Position numbers and translations under genes: made by a program
Source: Bacteroidales bacterium UBA3663
GTDB taxonomy: Bacteria; Bacteroidota; Bacteroidia; Bacteroidales; UBA3663
Length of the DNA: 44,774 nt
Direction: 5' to 3'
Assembly (NCBI GenBank): GCA_002373755.1
Contig: DFJU01000045.1
Coordinates: 1 to 44,774, forward strand
Part shown: positions 25,174-32,738 of the stretch, piece after piece
Position numbering within the stretch: the first letter of the stretch is position 1
Layout of the letters: each line of letters begins with the position of its first letter
Notes under the pieces: model-generated
What the model was told of the DNA's origin: nothing
Databases searched by the model: none
The model's input: only the letters and a program-made list of their open reading frames with translations

Positions 25174-26211
25174 TTAAAAGAATGGACCTCTACGAAGTAT
25201 CATTTTAAATGAATTATGCCCCATTTGGTTCTCAAATTCATTCCATTGTCGTCCATCAATCAAGATGCATCCGGTAGAAACGTGTCCAGTCGCTTTTCCA
25301 TTCCAATTAGTTCGATGAACAAATATGCCATTTTTTTGAGTCCAAGAATATGCGTCCGCTTCTCCAAAATATTTTGACATATTTCTTCCATTTAGACAAT
25401 TAATTGGATTACCTGATTCGACCGCATAATTTTTAGGTATTTTGGATTTACCAGTGTATTTTTGATAAGTTACATCGTAATCGCCATTTGCAATTGCCCC
25501 ATAACGGAAGAAGTCCGAACTCATAGTAAATGCTCTATATGATTGAACATCATCTGGTCCTTTGTCTCCAAATGCGATAGCTGTCGCACATTTCGCTTCT
25601 GGGCCATCCAACTTTCCATCGGTTCCTAATTTTTCATCATAAGAACCAATGACTAAAAGAAGACGTTCACCAATATAAGTTCCGGATTCTGATCTTTCCA
25701 TCATCTCTTCTTGACTTTTACTATCCGTCCAAGAAATAACATTGGCCTCATATTTGTGACCATTGATTTCTATGGAATCTTTTGTATAGCGCCAATCACA
25801 TCCTGTCGGGTCAATCAAATTGATTGGATCTCCACCGCAATACGCATACGGCGAGATGCTATAATATTTTTCAGCCAGCGGGTCGATGCTGTTGAATCTT
25901 CCCAGCTTGGCATCCTGCTGGCGGGCGTGGAAATCATAGAGATCGAGGCCGAAAGACCTATCCAATTCTTTACCGCCATACTTGAACTGCTGTGCGTCGG
26001 GGCTGGTGCTGATGTCGGCCATCAACTCACCGTAGGGATAGTAGTGCGTCACCTGCTCCGTGCGGTTCGTTGCGGCATTGACCACCATGCGGTTGTTGCC
26101 CTGATAATCTTGGATATAATAATGGCAGCCATTCAGTTTCCCATTCGTGTCAAATGAATAGTAACCGCCATCGACCGCTATACGCCCTCGGCCGACCAGT
26201 CGCAGAGCCAA
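25174..26211 (-). CDS. truncated RHS protein with L,D-transpeptidase-like tip
   Basis: This is a 345-aa fragment. Residues about 11-137 are the RHS-repeat-associated core (HYYIQDYQGNNR..., YYPYGELM, FKYGGKELD, FHARQQDAKLGRF, IDPLAEKYY, NLIDPTG). RHS cores normally sit at the end of shells of 1000 or more residues, so most of the shell is missing. After DPTG comes a variable tip (about 138-345) with NGDYDVTYQKY and GIFVHRTNWNG...HVSTGCIL: His299, His310, Ser312 and Cys315 resemble the H...S-x-G-C motif of YkuD L,D-transpeptidases or DUF5675. Only a TTG (26211) is available as start; the frame opens at 26286 with no ATG. The core has host-like composition, but the tip is AT-rich. It may be a displaced toxin cassette. 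Confidence 0.75.
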   Translation of the reverse strand: MALRLVGRGRIAVDGGYYSFDTNGKLNGCHYYIQDYQGNNRMVVNAATNRTEQVTHYYPYGELMADISTSPDAQQFKYGGKELDRSFGLDLYDFHARQQDAKLGRFNSIDPLAEKYYSISPYAYCGGDPINLIDPTGCDWRYTKDSIEINGHKYEANVISWTDSKSQEEMMERSESGTYIGERLLLVIGSYDEKLGTDGKLDGPEAKCATAIAFGDKGPDDVQSYRAFTMSSDFFRYGAIANGDYDVTYQKYTGKSKIPKNYAVESGNPINCLNGRNMSKYFGEADAYSWTQKNGIFVHRTNWNGKATGHVSTGCILIDGRQWNEFENQMGHNSFKMILRRGPFF

Positions 26212-26283
26212 GGTCAGCGCGGCAAACGTGTCGGCACGGCCTATCAGCTCGACAACGGCGAGATCATCTATGTGCCGGAGTGA
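26158..26283 (+). pseudogene. C-terminal remnant of an unidentified plus-strand gene
   Basis: The plus-strand frame 26158-26283 encodes a peptide ending GTAYQLDNGEIIYVPE and a TGA stop. It uses the codons favoured by the core genes (GAC, ATC, CAG, GGC), whereas the overlapping minus-strand frame is rich in rare codons (ATA, CGA, CGG, GGG). An in-frame TGA at 26155 cuts it off just where RHS homology begins. It looks like the 3' end of an older gene, convergent with the operon ending at 26287, whose 5' part was replaced by the RHS cassette. The family is not recognised. Confidence 0.45.
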
Positions 26284-26286
26284 GGA

Positions 26287-27543
26287 TCACTTGATTTCGC
26301 GCACCAACATGCCGGGGTAGAAGTCCTTCCCACTCACAATCTCGAAGGTCGTGCTGCCCAGATTGGCACCCTCCGCATTTTCCTCCGCAGCCATGAAACG
26401 GTTGTCCCAGATCTGCCCTTTCACGGGGCGGATCACTCCTTTGCGCTTGTATTCGATGTGTCCCTGTTCGTTCTCGGAGATTTCCAGCACCTCGAAGCGG
26501 CTGTTTTCGGTCACGCCCTCCTTTTTGCCGATTTCGCAGCGTAACGGTTCGACATCCAGCAGCGGTGACTTGATTTTGAAGACCTCGAAGTTGCGTTGCA
26601 GGTTGGCCACGTTCTCGTCCAAGGCACGTTGGCATGCCTTGCGCACCATCAGTTGCGGCTCGCTCTCGTTGATGCCCATGAACGAGACATCCTTGCCGCT
26701 GCTCTCCTGCATCCCAAGGTAAATCAGGGCAAATCGGCCACGGTTGTTCTCGAAGTTCGAGCGCTTGGTCTCGTCGGGCTGCTCGGTGTAGATATCCTTG
26801 TAGAAAAGTCCCGATGCCTCGTCGTCCCAGACCAGTTGGTACAGGTAGGTCTTTATCTTTACGTTGAAACCCTTGATTGTCTTGAGCATCGTGCCCAGAT
26901 TCTCTTGGTCGAAGGTGTTCTTCCCTTGCGAGGCGTTGTAGATGTTGATGGTCGCGCTGAGTGCCCCGCCCACGGCCGACGAGATGGTGCTGCGGTCGAA
27001 GTAGCGGATGTCGTTGACCAGGACGAACGTGCTGCCGATGAGTTCTTCGCCGGCATCCATCAGCAGGGCATCCTTGCGCACCGACAGCTCGGCCACGCGC
27101 TTATCGACCTCCGATGCGTTGTTGTAGCCGCGCTCCTGCACCAGCTGCATGTTGCACACGCCGTCCGTCTTTTTCCGTCCGAACCACTTGGCCACCAGTC
27201 GGCTTGCGATGCCCTGTTTTTGCAGGAAGAGGTCGAAGTCGGTCATCTTTTCCTTGTCCGATGCCATGTCGATGCGGAACCCACGGTGGCTGGCCTCGTC
27301 CTTGATTTTCAGTTTCTTCTCGTCCGTGTAAAAGATTTTTTTGCCGAGGCCGTGGTCGTTGTATTTGTCGGGCACAGGCATCGCATTGAAGGCATCTTCG
27401 ATTTCCTGTGCGAACGGCAGGTCGCGGTGCCCTATCATGAGTGAGTAGATGGAGCCGCGACGGTAGGTGAAGTTGGGTTCGTCGGCCAAGGCATCGGCCA
27501 CAAGCAAAAAGGCGGCAAAAAAGAGTGTAAGTTTCAGCTTCAT
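26287..27543 (-). CDS. exported protein, last gene of the seven-gene operon, unknown function
   Basis: This 418-aa protein starts at 27543 with a signal peptide ending near ALADE (residue 21). A middle region with a predicted membrane-proximal or buried stretch (SSAVGGALSATINIYN, about 195-210) is followed by mixed alpha/beta sequence. The C-terminal ~95 residues (IGKKEGVTENSRFEVLEI... to FYPGMLVREIK) resemble the small beta-barrel seen at the end of FlgT- and CsgG-associated outer-membrane assembly proteins; this resemblance is weak. It follows the 301-aa protein gene by 86 bp. No catalytic motif was seen. Confidence 0.75.
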   Translation of the reverse strand: MKLKLTLFFAAFLLVADALADEPNFTYRRGSIYSLMIGHRDLPFAQEIEDAFNAMPVPDKYNDHGLGKKIFYTDEKKLKIKDEASHRGFRIDMASDKEKMTDFDLFLQKQGIASRLVAKWFGRKKTDGVCNMQLVQERGYNNASEVDKRVAELSVRKDALLMDAGEELIGSTFVLVNDIRYFDRSTISSAVGGALSATINIYNASQGKNTFDQENLGTMLKTIKGFNVKIKTYLYQLVWDDEASGLFYKDIYTEQPDETKRSNFENNRGRFALIYLGMQESSGKDVSFMGINESEPQLMVRKACQRALDENVANLQRNFEVFKIKSPLLDVEPLRCEIGKKEGVTENSRFEVLEISENEQGHIEYKRKGVIRPVKGQIWDNRFMAAEENAEGANLGSTTFEIVSGKDFYPGMLVREIK

Positions 27544-27629
27544 AGTCAGATAGAAATAAAATTTTCGGAACACGACCGACTCTCGCCGTGGCGTGTCCCG
27601 AATATGTTTTTAGAGGATAGGAAGTCTCA

Positions 27630-28535
27630 TCAATAGTCCCAATCTTCTGAAAGGTTGTCGTACACTTTGATTTCTTCCGTCTGCGTGTCTTTTTCGTTCC
27701 AGAGACCTTTCTTCTTCATGTAGTTCTTGTTGTCGTTGATGATTTTCGTCATCTTCTTCGAGTCGGCCAGACCATCAATCACATCGATGCCAGCGGGCAC
27801 TTTGAACTCGGAATCGTCCAATGACTTCGGCGTGATGGATTCAATTTTCGAGGCAATTGACAGGCGGAAATCGAAGTTCAGCATTTCGTTGGTCGTCTGC
27901 GAAACGGTGTTGTTCGTGAACTTTAGCGGAACGCCCTTCACGCCCGGAATGCACTCCTCGTTGGCTCCAGGAAGCGACGGGTCGGTGCAGATGGCGAACT
28001 CGTTGTGCAGGTTGGTCTCGCTGACGGTGCCTGCACTGTCGCTCTTCATCTCGTATTTCACCTTATAGACATCGCACTTGTAGCCCAGAATGGTCATCGT
28101 CTCGCCTGTCTTCTCGACTTGGGCTTTGCGCATCTCTTCGAGCGACTCCTTGGCCGCCTTCACGTCCTGCACCATGTAGTAGCCCTTGTTGATGTAGGGG
28201 TAATAGTAAGTGGTCTTGACTTTGTCGCCGTCGAGTTTTTCCACGATGGCGTAGCTGTTGTTGTAGGGGTAGAAGGTCTTCGTCTTGTCGCCCTTCGCCC
28301 ACATCGTGGTGTTGTAGGTGCCATTGTAGAAATTGAGGTTCTTGTCGAGCGTCTTTTTGAGGATGGCCTTCACGATGAGTTTGGTCACGGGCGACGAAAT
28401 CTTGACCTTGTAGTCGATCTTCTGCATCGAATACATGTGCGAGGTCATTTCGCCTTCAAATTCCTGCGATTGGGCGGAAATACTGCCGATGCCAAACATG
28501 GCTGACATCAAGGCTAACATGAAAATTTTCTTCAT
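27630..28535 (-). CDS. exported DUF4412-like protein
   Basis: This 301-aa protein has a clean signal peptide (cleavage after ISAQ, residue 22). The body resembles DUF4412/GLPGLI-type periplasmic proteins: an early beta-rich part (FEGEMTSHMYSMQKIDYKVKI), a YYPYINKGYYMVQDV strand pair, and the family-like statement ILGYKCDVYKVKYE before a proline/glycine-rich part. The C-terminal tail is Lys/Asp/Glu-rich. It is the sixth gene of the operon; an 82-bp gap upstream leaves room for an internal promoter, but none was recognised. Confidence 0.75.
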   Translation of the reverse strand: MKKIFMLALMSAMFGIGSISAQSQEFEGEMTSHMYSMQKIDYKVKISSPVTKLIVKAILKKTLDKNLNFYNGTYNTTMWAKGDKTKTFYPYNNSYAIVEKLDGDKVKTTYYYPYINKGYYMVQDVKAAKESLEEMRKAQVEKTGETMTILGYKCDVYKVKYEMKSDSAGTVSETNLHNEFAICTDPSLPGANEECIPGVKGVPLKFTNNTVSQTTNEMLNFDFRLSIASKIESITPKSLDDSEFKVPAGIDVIDGLADSKKMTKIINDNKNYMKKKGLWNEKDTQTEEIKVYDNLSEDWDY

Positions 28536-28617
28536 AGTAGTTGATTTTTAGTTTGTTAATATGAATTTTTGTGGCCGATAGCAGGGTTTGTAAGGACTGC
28601 TACGCGACTTTTTCGGG

Positions 28618-29550
28618 TCAATGTGCGAACATCAGGTTCGTGGTCGATGGCTGCTGGTTCTGGCCGAAGGCGACGCCCACCGATTTGGCCGCCTCGATGC
28701 GCTGTTGTTCGATGGAAATCAGGTCGTTGTAGGCTTTCATGCGGAAGTCCCAAGGTTCGTTGGCTGATGCCTTTTCCTTCATCTCATCCAGCAGTTTGGC
28801 CGCAGGCTTGTAGGCGCTCGACGACGGCTCGATCTGCGTCAGCAGCAGGGCGGCTTCGTTCGCGTCCTTGCGGTTGTTGTTGGCCGACCAGATGGCACGC
28901 GCCTCCTGCAACAGCCGTTCGCCTGCGTAATCGACATATTTCTGGAAAATCTCCAGCGTGGCAGCCTGCGCTTTCGCGTAGTGCGAGCAACATTCGGGCA
29001 CCGAGAGCATCAGGCAGAGCGCCTCTTCGTGTTGGTTCATGGCCGATAGGGAACGGGCGCGTGCGGCGAGGGTCTCGTAATTCTTCTCGTAGTAGGCGAC
29101 GATTTTCTGTCGGCTCTGTTCCACAAATTCCTTGATGGGTTTCGATGCGGGAGCCAGTTGTCGGACGGCCTCTTGATATGCCTTGGTCTGGTTCTCGCCC
29201 ACGGCGTTGACATCGGCCGAATAGGAGGCGAAGACCGTGTTCGTGGCTGTCTCGCGCACTTCCAGACGGAAATTCAGGTTGTAAACCGTTTGAGCGGGCG
29301 GGCCAGGCACGATGTGTTTGCTGACGACATCGAACACGGGCACCAGTGCAAATTGGTTGGTCGTGATGCCCCCGCTGATGCCGTTCTGCGTGAGCACTTG
29401 ACGCAATTTTCCCGTGATGGAGCGTTGCACGGCGGCGGGCATCGGCTCTGCATCTGCCAAAAATGCGACTCCCATCGGCAAATCACACTCCTGCGCCCAG
29501 CAACCTGCGGTCAGGCAGAATAACAGTATTGTTGATTTCAACTTTTTCAT
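28618..29550 (-). CDS. exported protein of unknown function, operon gene 5
   Basis: This 310-aa protein has a signal peptide ending near GCWAQ (residue 20). Residues about 25-130 form an alpha/beta domain (VAFLADAEPMPAAVQRSITGKLRQVL...) reminiscent of the nucleotide-fold-like N-terminal parts of CsgG/TolB-associated lipoproteins; this is only a resemblance. Residues about 140-290 are helical and Ala/Glu-rich, with a TPR-like rhythm (YETLAARARSLSAMNQHEEALCLMLSVPEC). It follows the DUF6175 gene after 15 bp. The function is unknown. Confidence 0.75.
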   Translation of the reverse strand: MKKLKSTILLFCLTAGCWAQECDLPMGVAFLADAEPMPAAVQRSITGKLRQVLTQNGISGGITTNQFALVPVFDVVSKHIVPGPPAQTVYNLNFRLEVRETATNTVFASYSADVNAVGENQTKAYQEAVRQLAPASKPIKEFVEQSRQKIVAYYEKNYETLAARARSLSAMNQHEEALCLMLSVPECCSHYAKAQAATLEIFQKYVDYAGERLLQEARAIWSANNNRKDANEAALLLTQIEPSSSAYKPAAKLLDEMKEKASANEPWDFRMKAYNDLISIEQQRIEAAKSVGVAFGQNQQPSTTNLMFAH

Positions 29551-29565
29551 AGTCAGTCGTTTGTT

Positions 29566-30519
29566 TTATTTTTCACCGACAATAATCAGGCATCTACCCA
29601 ATCCGCGGTTGACCACTTTGCAGGTGATGGAATAGGGCGGTTTGCGCAAAAAATCGCGTAGCTGGCGGGCGAAACCTTCGGTGTCCATCGCTGCGCCGTT
29701 GGTCTTGTAGAGCGGAATACGCACTTGGTCGTACAGAATCCATCGTTCGGTGCCGTCGGCCTTGCTGAAACGGTGTTCGACGGTGTTTTCGGCCATCCAG
29801 TCGTCAAGGATTTCCGAAAGCTCCTTGCCGCCAAATTCGGTCTCGAAGTCCAGTTCCTGTCCGTTGTCGGGCAATTGAAGTTCGATGACGACCTCGCGGC
29901 CGTTGGCCATCAAGTCTTCAAAATGTGCCTGCAACTGCGCGGTGAAGTTGTCCATGTTGTCCTGCACGGCTTCCTCCAAGAGCACCGGTACTTCGGCCGT
30001 GAAGGAGGGCGCACCCGTGCCCTGCGCGCCTGCCACCTGCTTGTTTGTGTAGGCATCGAGGCCGCGCAGGTTGTAGGTTATCGAGCGTTTCGGTCCGGTT
30101 TCGTTGACCTTCCAGTCCACTTCGAGGATGATGTCGGCCTTGGCCGTGCGGCGCAGTCTTTCGAGCGGCGTCTCCAGCAGTCCCGCGCCCGAGGTCTTGG
30201 TCGTAATCAGGCTGTTTTCTGCCTGTATGTTCTGTGTCGATTGCACCGTCTGCGCCAAGTCCTGCAACGGGAATCCGCGCTCCGACATCAGGATGTTGAT
30301 TTTGGAGATGACGTTCATCAGGTTCCTGTCTTTCTGCACGGCGGATTTGTAGTCGGGGATTGTCTCGACGGTTCCTTGATTGTCGAACGACATCGTGTAG
30401 CCGTTTTCGCTGCACCAGATCTGGCTCGGCATCACCATGAGTTTGGGTTTCTTGGCTTGTCCGAAGACCGTTGCCGCTGCCCAAAGGCTCGCTGCCATCA
30501 ATATCAGTATTTTTCTCAT
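29566..30519 (-). CDS. DUF6175 family exported protein
   Basis: This 317-aa protein starts at 30519 with a signal peptide ending near VFGQ (residue 20). The mature N-terminus KPKLMVMPSQIWCSENGY, the ERGFPLQDL segment and the ADIILEVDWKVNETGPKRSITYNLRGLDAYTNKQVAGAQGTG block match the DUF6175 family of Bacteroidales. The C-terminal third contains a strand-turn repeat and ends RCLIIVGEK. The start is 10 bp after the upstream gene's stop, so they are co-translated or at least co-transcribed. Family function is unknown. Confidence 0.85.
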   Translation of the reverse strand: MRKILILMAASLWAAATVFGQAKKPKLMVMPSQIWCSENGYTMSFDNQGTVETIPDYKSAVQKDRNLMNVISKINILMSERGFPLQDLAQTVQSTQNIQAENSLITTKTSGAGLLETPLERLRRTAKADIILEVDWKVNETGPKRSITYNLRGLDAYTNKQVAGAQGTGAPSFTAEVPVLLEEAVQDNMDNFTAQLQAHFEDLMANGREVVIELQLPDNGQELDFETEFGGKELSEILDDWMAENTVEHRFSKADGTERWILYDQVRIPLYKTNGAAMDTEGFARQLRDFLRKPPYSITCKVVNRGLGRCLIIVGEK

Positions 30520-30529
30520 AGCCGTTACG

Positions 30530-31012
30530 TTATTTAATGATTCCATCTGCTTTCAGTTGGACTTTCAGTTCGCTGCGCAACACTCTGACAGTCACGCCGT
30601 AGCGTGCGCCCAACTTGTTTTTCGACTTGTCTTTCGAGAAACGTTTCTCATCGGCGCGCGACACGAACTTCGTGTATTCGCCTCCGTCGGTGAAAAAGCG
30701 GTTGAAATATTCCTCGTAGCGTTCGCGGGCATTGACTTCGGTGACCAATGGCCTTGGGTCGCAGCCCGAAACGCCAGCGGTGATTCCCTTGAAAATCACG
30801 TCGTAAACTGCATTCTTCTTGGCCTGTTCGACGGCGTCCGCGCGGTTCCTGCCCGTGCCCCATGCTCGCAACGTCACCGACCCGTCACCCTCCGTGCCGA
30901 GGCATTCCGTCTCGAATTGGACGAACGTGTCGGCCTTCTGGGCAAATCCATCGGCCAAAAACAACGTAGCAAGCGTGGCTGCCGTCATCAGTATCGTGCA
31001 AAAGTGTTTCAT
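30530..31012 (-). CDS. small exported protein, paralogue of operon gene 1
   Basis: This 160-aa protein has a signal peptide ending near GFAQ (residue 25). Its body aligns with the first gene of the operon: AVYDVIFKGI...GCDPRPLV, then a YEEYFNRFFTDGGEYTKFV block. The opening GWGTG-like segment (LRAWGTGRNRADAVEQAKKNAV) is typical of LPP20/FlgT_N-type small outer-membrane-associated domains that assemble into rings; this fold link is an inference. It starts 12 bp after the barrel protein's stop codon. Confidence 0.78.
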   Translation of the reverse strand: MKHFCTILMTAATLATLFLADGFAQKADTFVQFETECLGTEGDGSVTLRAWGTGRNRADAVEQAKKNAVYDVIFKGITAGVSGCDPRPLVTEVNARERYEEYFNRFFTDGGEYTKFVSRADEKRFSKDKSKNKLGARYGVTVRVLRSELKVQLKADGIIK

Positions 31013-31024
31013 GTCGATTGTGCT

Positions 31025-31600
31025 TTAAAATTCATATCCCAGTTTCAGCGAGACCAAATTGCGCAGTTCGCCATCGTCGCTCCACGTGTCCATCTGCATC
31101 AGGCAGTAGGAGAGGCTTACCGTGAATGCGCAGCGTTGCTCACCCATCCGCAATCCGATTGCTGGCGCAAAGAAGAAGCCGTTGTGGATTTCTGCACCGA
31201 TGTCGGCCGACCAGAATGGGACTGTGTTGCGGTCGTTCTGTGAGATGATGTTGCCGCGCACGTCGGCGTAGAGTGGGAATGCCCACGACAGGGAGGAGGT
31301 GCGCACATCGCTGCTGTTGATGTAGTATTTCATGCCGATGCCCACGCCGGCGCGCAGAAATTCGCTGAAGCGCCATCCGTTCACGTAGTCGGCTCCGCAG
31401 AACTGGATGCAGCGTCGTCCTGCATCGGCCATCGTGCCCACCTGCGGCTCCACGGCGAACCAATAGCCGGTCTCTTGCGCGGAATAGTCCTTGTAGGCCG
31501 TCCTTTTGGGTACGTCAGGCAGCCTTTTCACCTGATTTTCCTGTGCGGCACATTGCAGACACAGTGCTATGCTTAGTCCGATAAAAATTTTCCTCTTCAT
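31025..31600 (-). CDS. predicted outer-membrane beta-barrel protein
   Basis: This 191-aa protein has a signal peptide (ending near CAAQ, residue 20). About eight amphipathic strands of alternating hydrophobic residues follow (FAVEPQVG, LRAGVGIGMKYYI, WAFPLYADVRGNI, AEIHNGFFFAPAIGLRMG, FTVSLSYCLMQM, LVSLKLGYEF). The terminal Phe is the normal signature of an outer-membrane barrel. It is PorT/OprF-like in size but no family was assigned. It is the only predicted integral outer-membrane protein of the operon and may anchor the other products. Confidence 0.8.
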   Translation of the reverse strand: MKRKIFIGLSIALCLQCAAQENQVKRLPDVPKRTAYKDYSAQETGYWFAVEPQVGTMADAGRRCIQFCGADYVNGWRFSEFLRAGVGIGMKYYINSSDVRTSSLSWAFPLYADVRGNIISQNDRNTVPFWSADIGAEIHNGFFFAPAIGLRMGEQRCAFTVSLSYCLMQMDTWSDDGELRNLVSLKLGYEF

Positions 31601-31656
31601 TTTTGCAACGTATCAATGGTATTTTTTGATTTTCAATGGAATGAAAATTGTCTGAT

Positions 31657-32133
31657 TCAGAAACCGCTGTTCAGACCTTTGATGATGCCAGCCTTTTCCA
31701 AATCGGTGCGCAGTCTGTCCTTGCTGACTGTAACCAAGGCATTGACCTTGAATTGGTTACCTACTTTCTGGGTCTTCATCGATCCTGCCACCATCGAGGC
31801 GTAGTTCCGATAGTCGCCGTCATCCTTGAAAAATGGCTTGAAAAACTCCTGATGTTGCTCTTCGACTGCGGCATTTGCGGCCAACGGACGTTGTGACGTG
31901 CAGCCGTTGTCGCCAGAAAATCCCTTGAAAAGCACGCCATGCACCGCTGCGCGGCACACCAGCGCCTGATTGATTTTGTTCGCTTTGCTGGCGTAGGCCG
32001 ACACCTCGACCAAATAGTAGCCCTGCGATGCCGAGCCGCCGCATTTGATGTCGTAGGTCAGTATGTCGTCACCTGCTTTTGTGGCCAAAGCCAAGATGGC
32101 GAAAAATGCTGTGAATAGGAGTTTCTTGAACAT
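31657..32133 (-). CDS. small exported protein, first gene of the seven-gene operon
   Basis: This 158-aa protein starts at 32133 with a signal peptide ending near ATKAG (residue 20). The frame is open upstream to 32301, but that part has no signal and poor codon use. The body (GGSASQGYYLVEVSAYASKANKINQ... AVHGVLFKGFSG..GCTSQRPLA, then EEQHQEFFKPFFKDDGDYRNYA) is a clear paralogue of the gene at 30530-31012. It opens the operon: a 600-bp AT-rich region precedes it, and the other six genes follow on the same strand with gaps of 10-86 bp. Confidence 0.78.
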   Translation of the reverse strand: MFKKLLFTAFFAILALATKAGDDILTYDIKCGGSASQGYYLVEVSAYASKANKINQALVCRAAVHGVLFKGFSGDNGCTSQRPLAANAAVEEQHQEFFKPFFKDDGDYRNYASMVAGSMKTQKVGNQFKVNALVTVSKDRLRTDLEKAGIIKGLNSGF

Positions 32134-32454
32134 GGTGTCAGAAATAGATTTAGGGAATTGTTTTCCAAAATGTCGTTTGTAAATCTCTTCGCTATCAGTT
32201 GAATGCGAAAATACTGGTAAGTATGTCGCGAATATGAAGCCTTTTCGCCCAACCGCTTGATTTTTTGTTGAAATACATTTAAATAATCCCCAAAGCGTCA
32301 TTCCTTTTTATTTATTGCAATGTATGGATTGCAAAATAAGAGTCAATTGCTCGAATGAATCAAATTGCAAAGAAAGATTAAAGTCGAATTTTACAATTGA
32401 ACAGCCGAAATTGATTTCTACAGATTTCAATACATGGAGAATACACAAAAAAAG

Positions 32455-32480
32455 GGTGTGTCAAAATAGGCACATCCTCG
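32455..32480 (-). terminator. terminator-like hairpin or insertion-element end
   Basis: On the minus strand GGATGTGCC and GACACACCC (imperfect arms) are followed by a run of seven Ts. It could end transcripts from the symporter gene, about 260 bp upstream. The words GGGTGTGTCAAAATAG also look like an insertion-sequence terminus, with no transposase nearby. Both readings are weak. Confidence 0.35.
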
Positions 32481-32540
32481 GGCAGATGATGCACCACCCA
32501 AAAAACTGATTTCAATTTATTTCAACTGATGGAGAAAATC

Positions 32541-32576
32541 CATCGTTCAAACGGCATTCAAACATCGTTCAAACGG
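32541..32576. repeat. 14-bp direct repeat, operator-like
   Basis: CATCGTTCAAACGG occurs exactly at 32541-32554 and 32563-32576, 22 bp apart start to start. The two-turn spacing resembles the repeat pair at 2894/2915, although the sequence differs. It may bind a dimeric regulator of a neighbouring gene. Confidence 0.45.
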
Positions 32577-32738
32577 GGGAAAATCCGCGTAGCAAGGGTA
32601 TTATCAGCCTACTATCAGGGTATTATTCGCGTAGTGGGCATCGGACATAAACCAGAATTCGGTTTTCTTAATGACACTCGTGACACACATTCTTTGAACG
32701 AAATCGACATGCCAAGAAAAAATGTGTCAAGAATGTCA

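Larger units (their letters stand above)
32134..32738. other. 605-bp AT-rich intergenic region upstream of the seven-gene operon
   Basis: No gene was seen; a 64-codon plus-strand frame (32315-32509) has poor codon use and no homology that I recognise. The region contains a terminator-like hairpin (32455-32480), an exact 14-bp direct repeat CATCGTTCAAACGG at 32541-32554 and 32563-32576, and two CTACGCG words (32587, 32629). It must hold the operon promoter, but I could not place a convincing TAnnTTTG. Confidence 0.5.

Noticed and set aside
32315..32509. Small plus-strand gene with Cys motifs
   Set aside because: The frame has AT-biased random codon use, lies antisense to the probable promoter side of the operon, and has no homology that I recognise.
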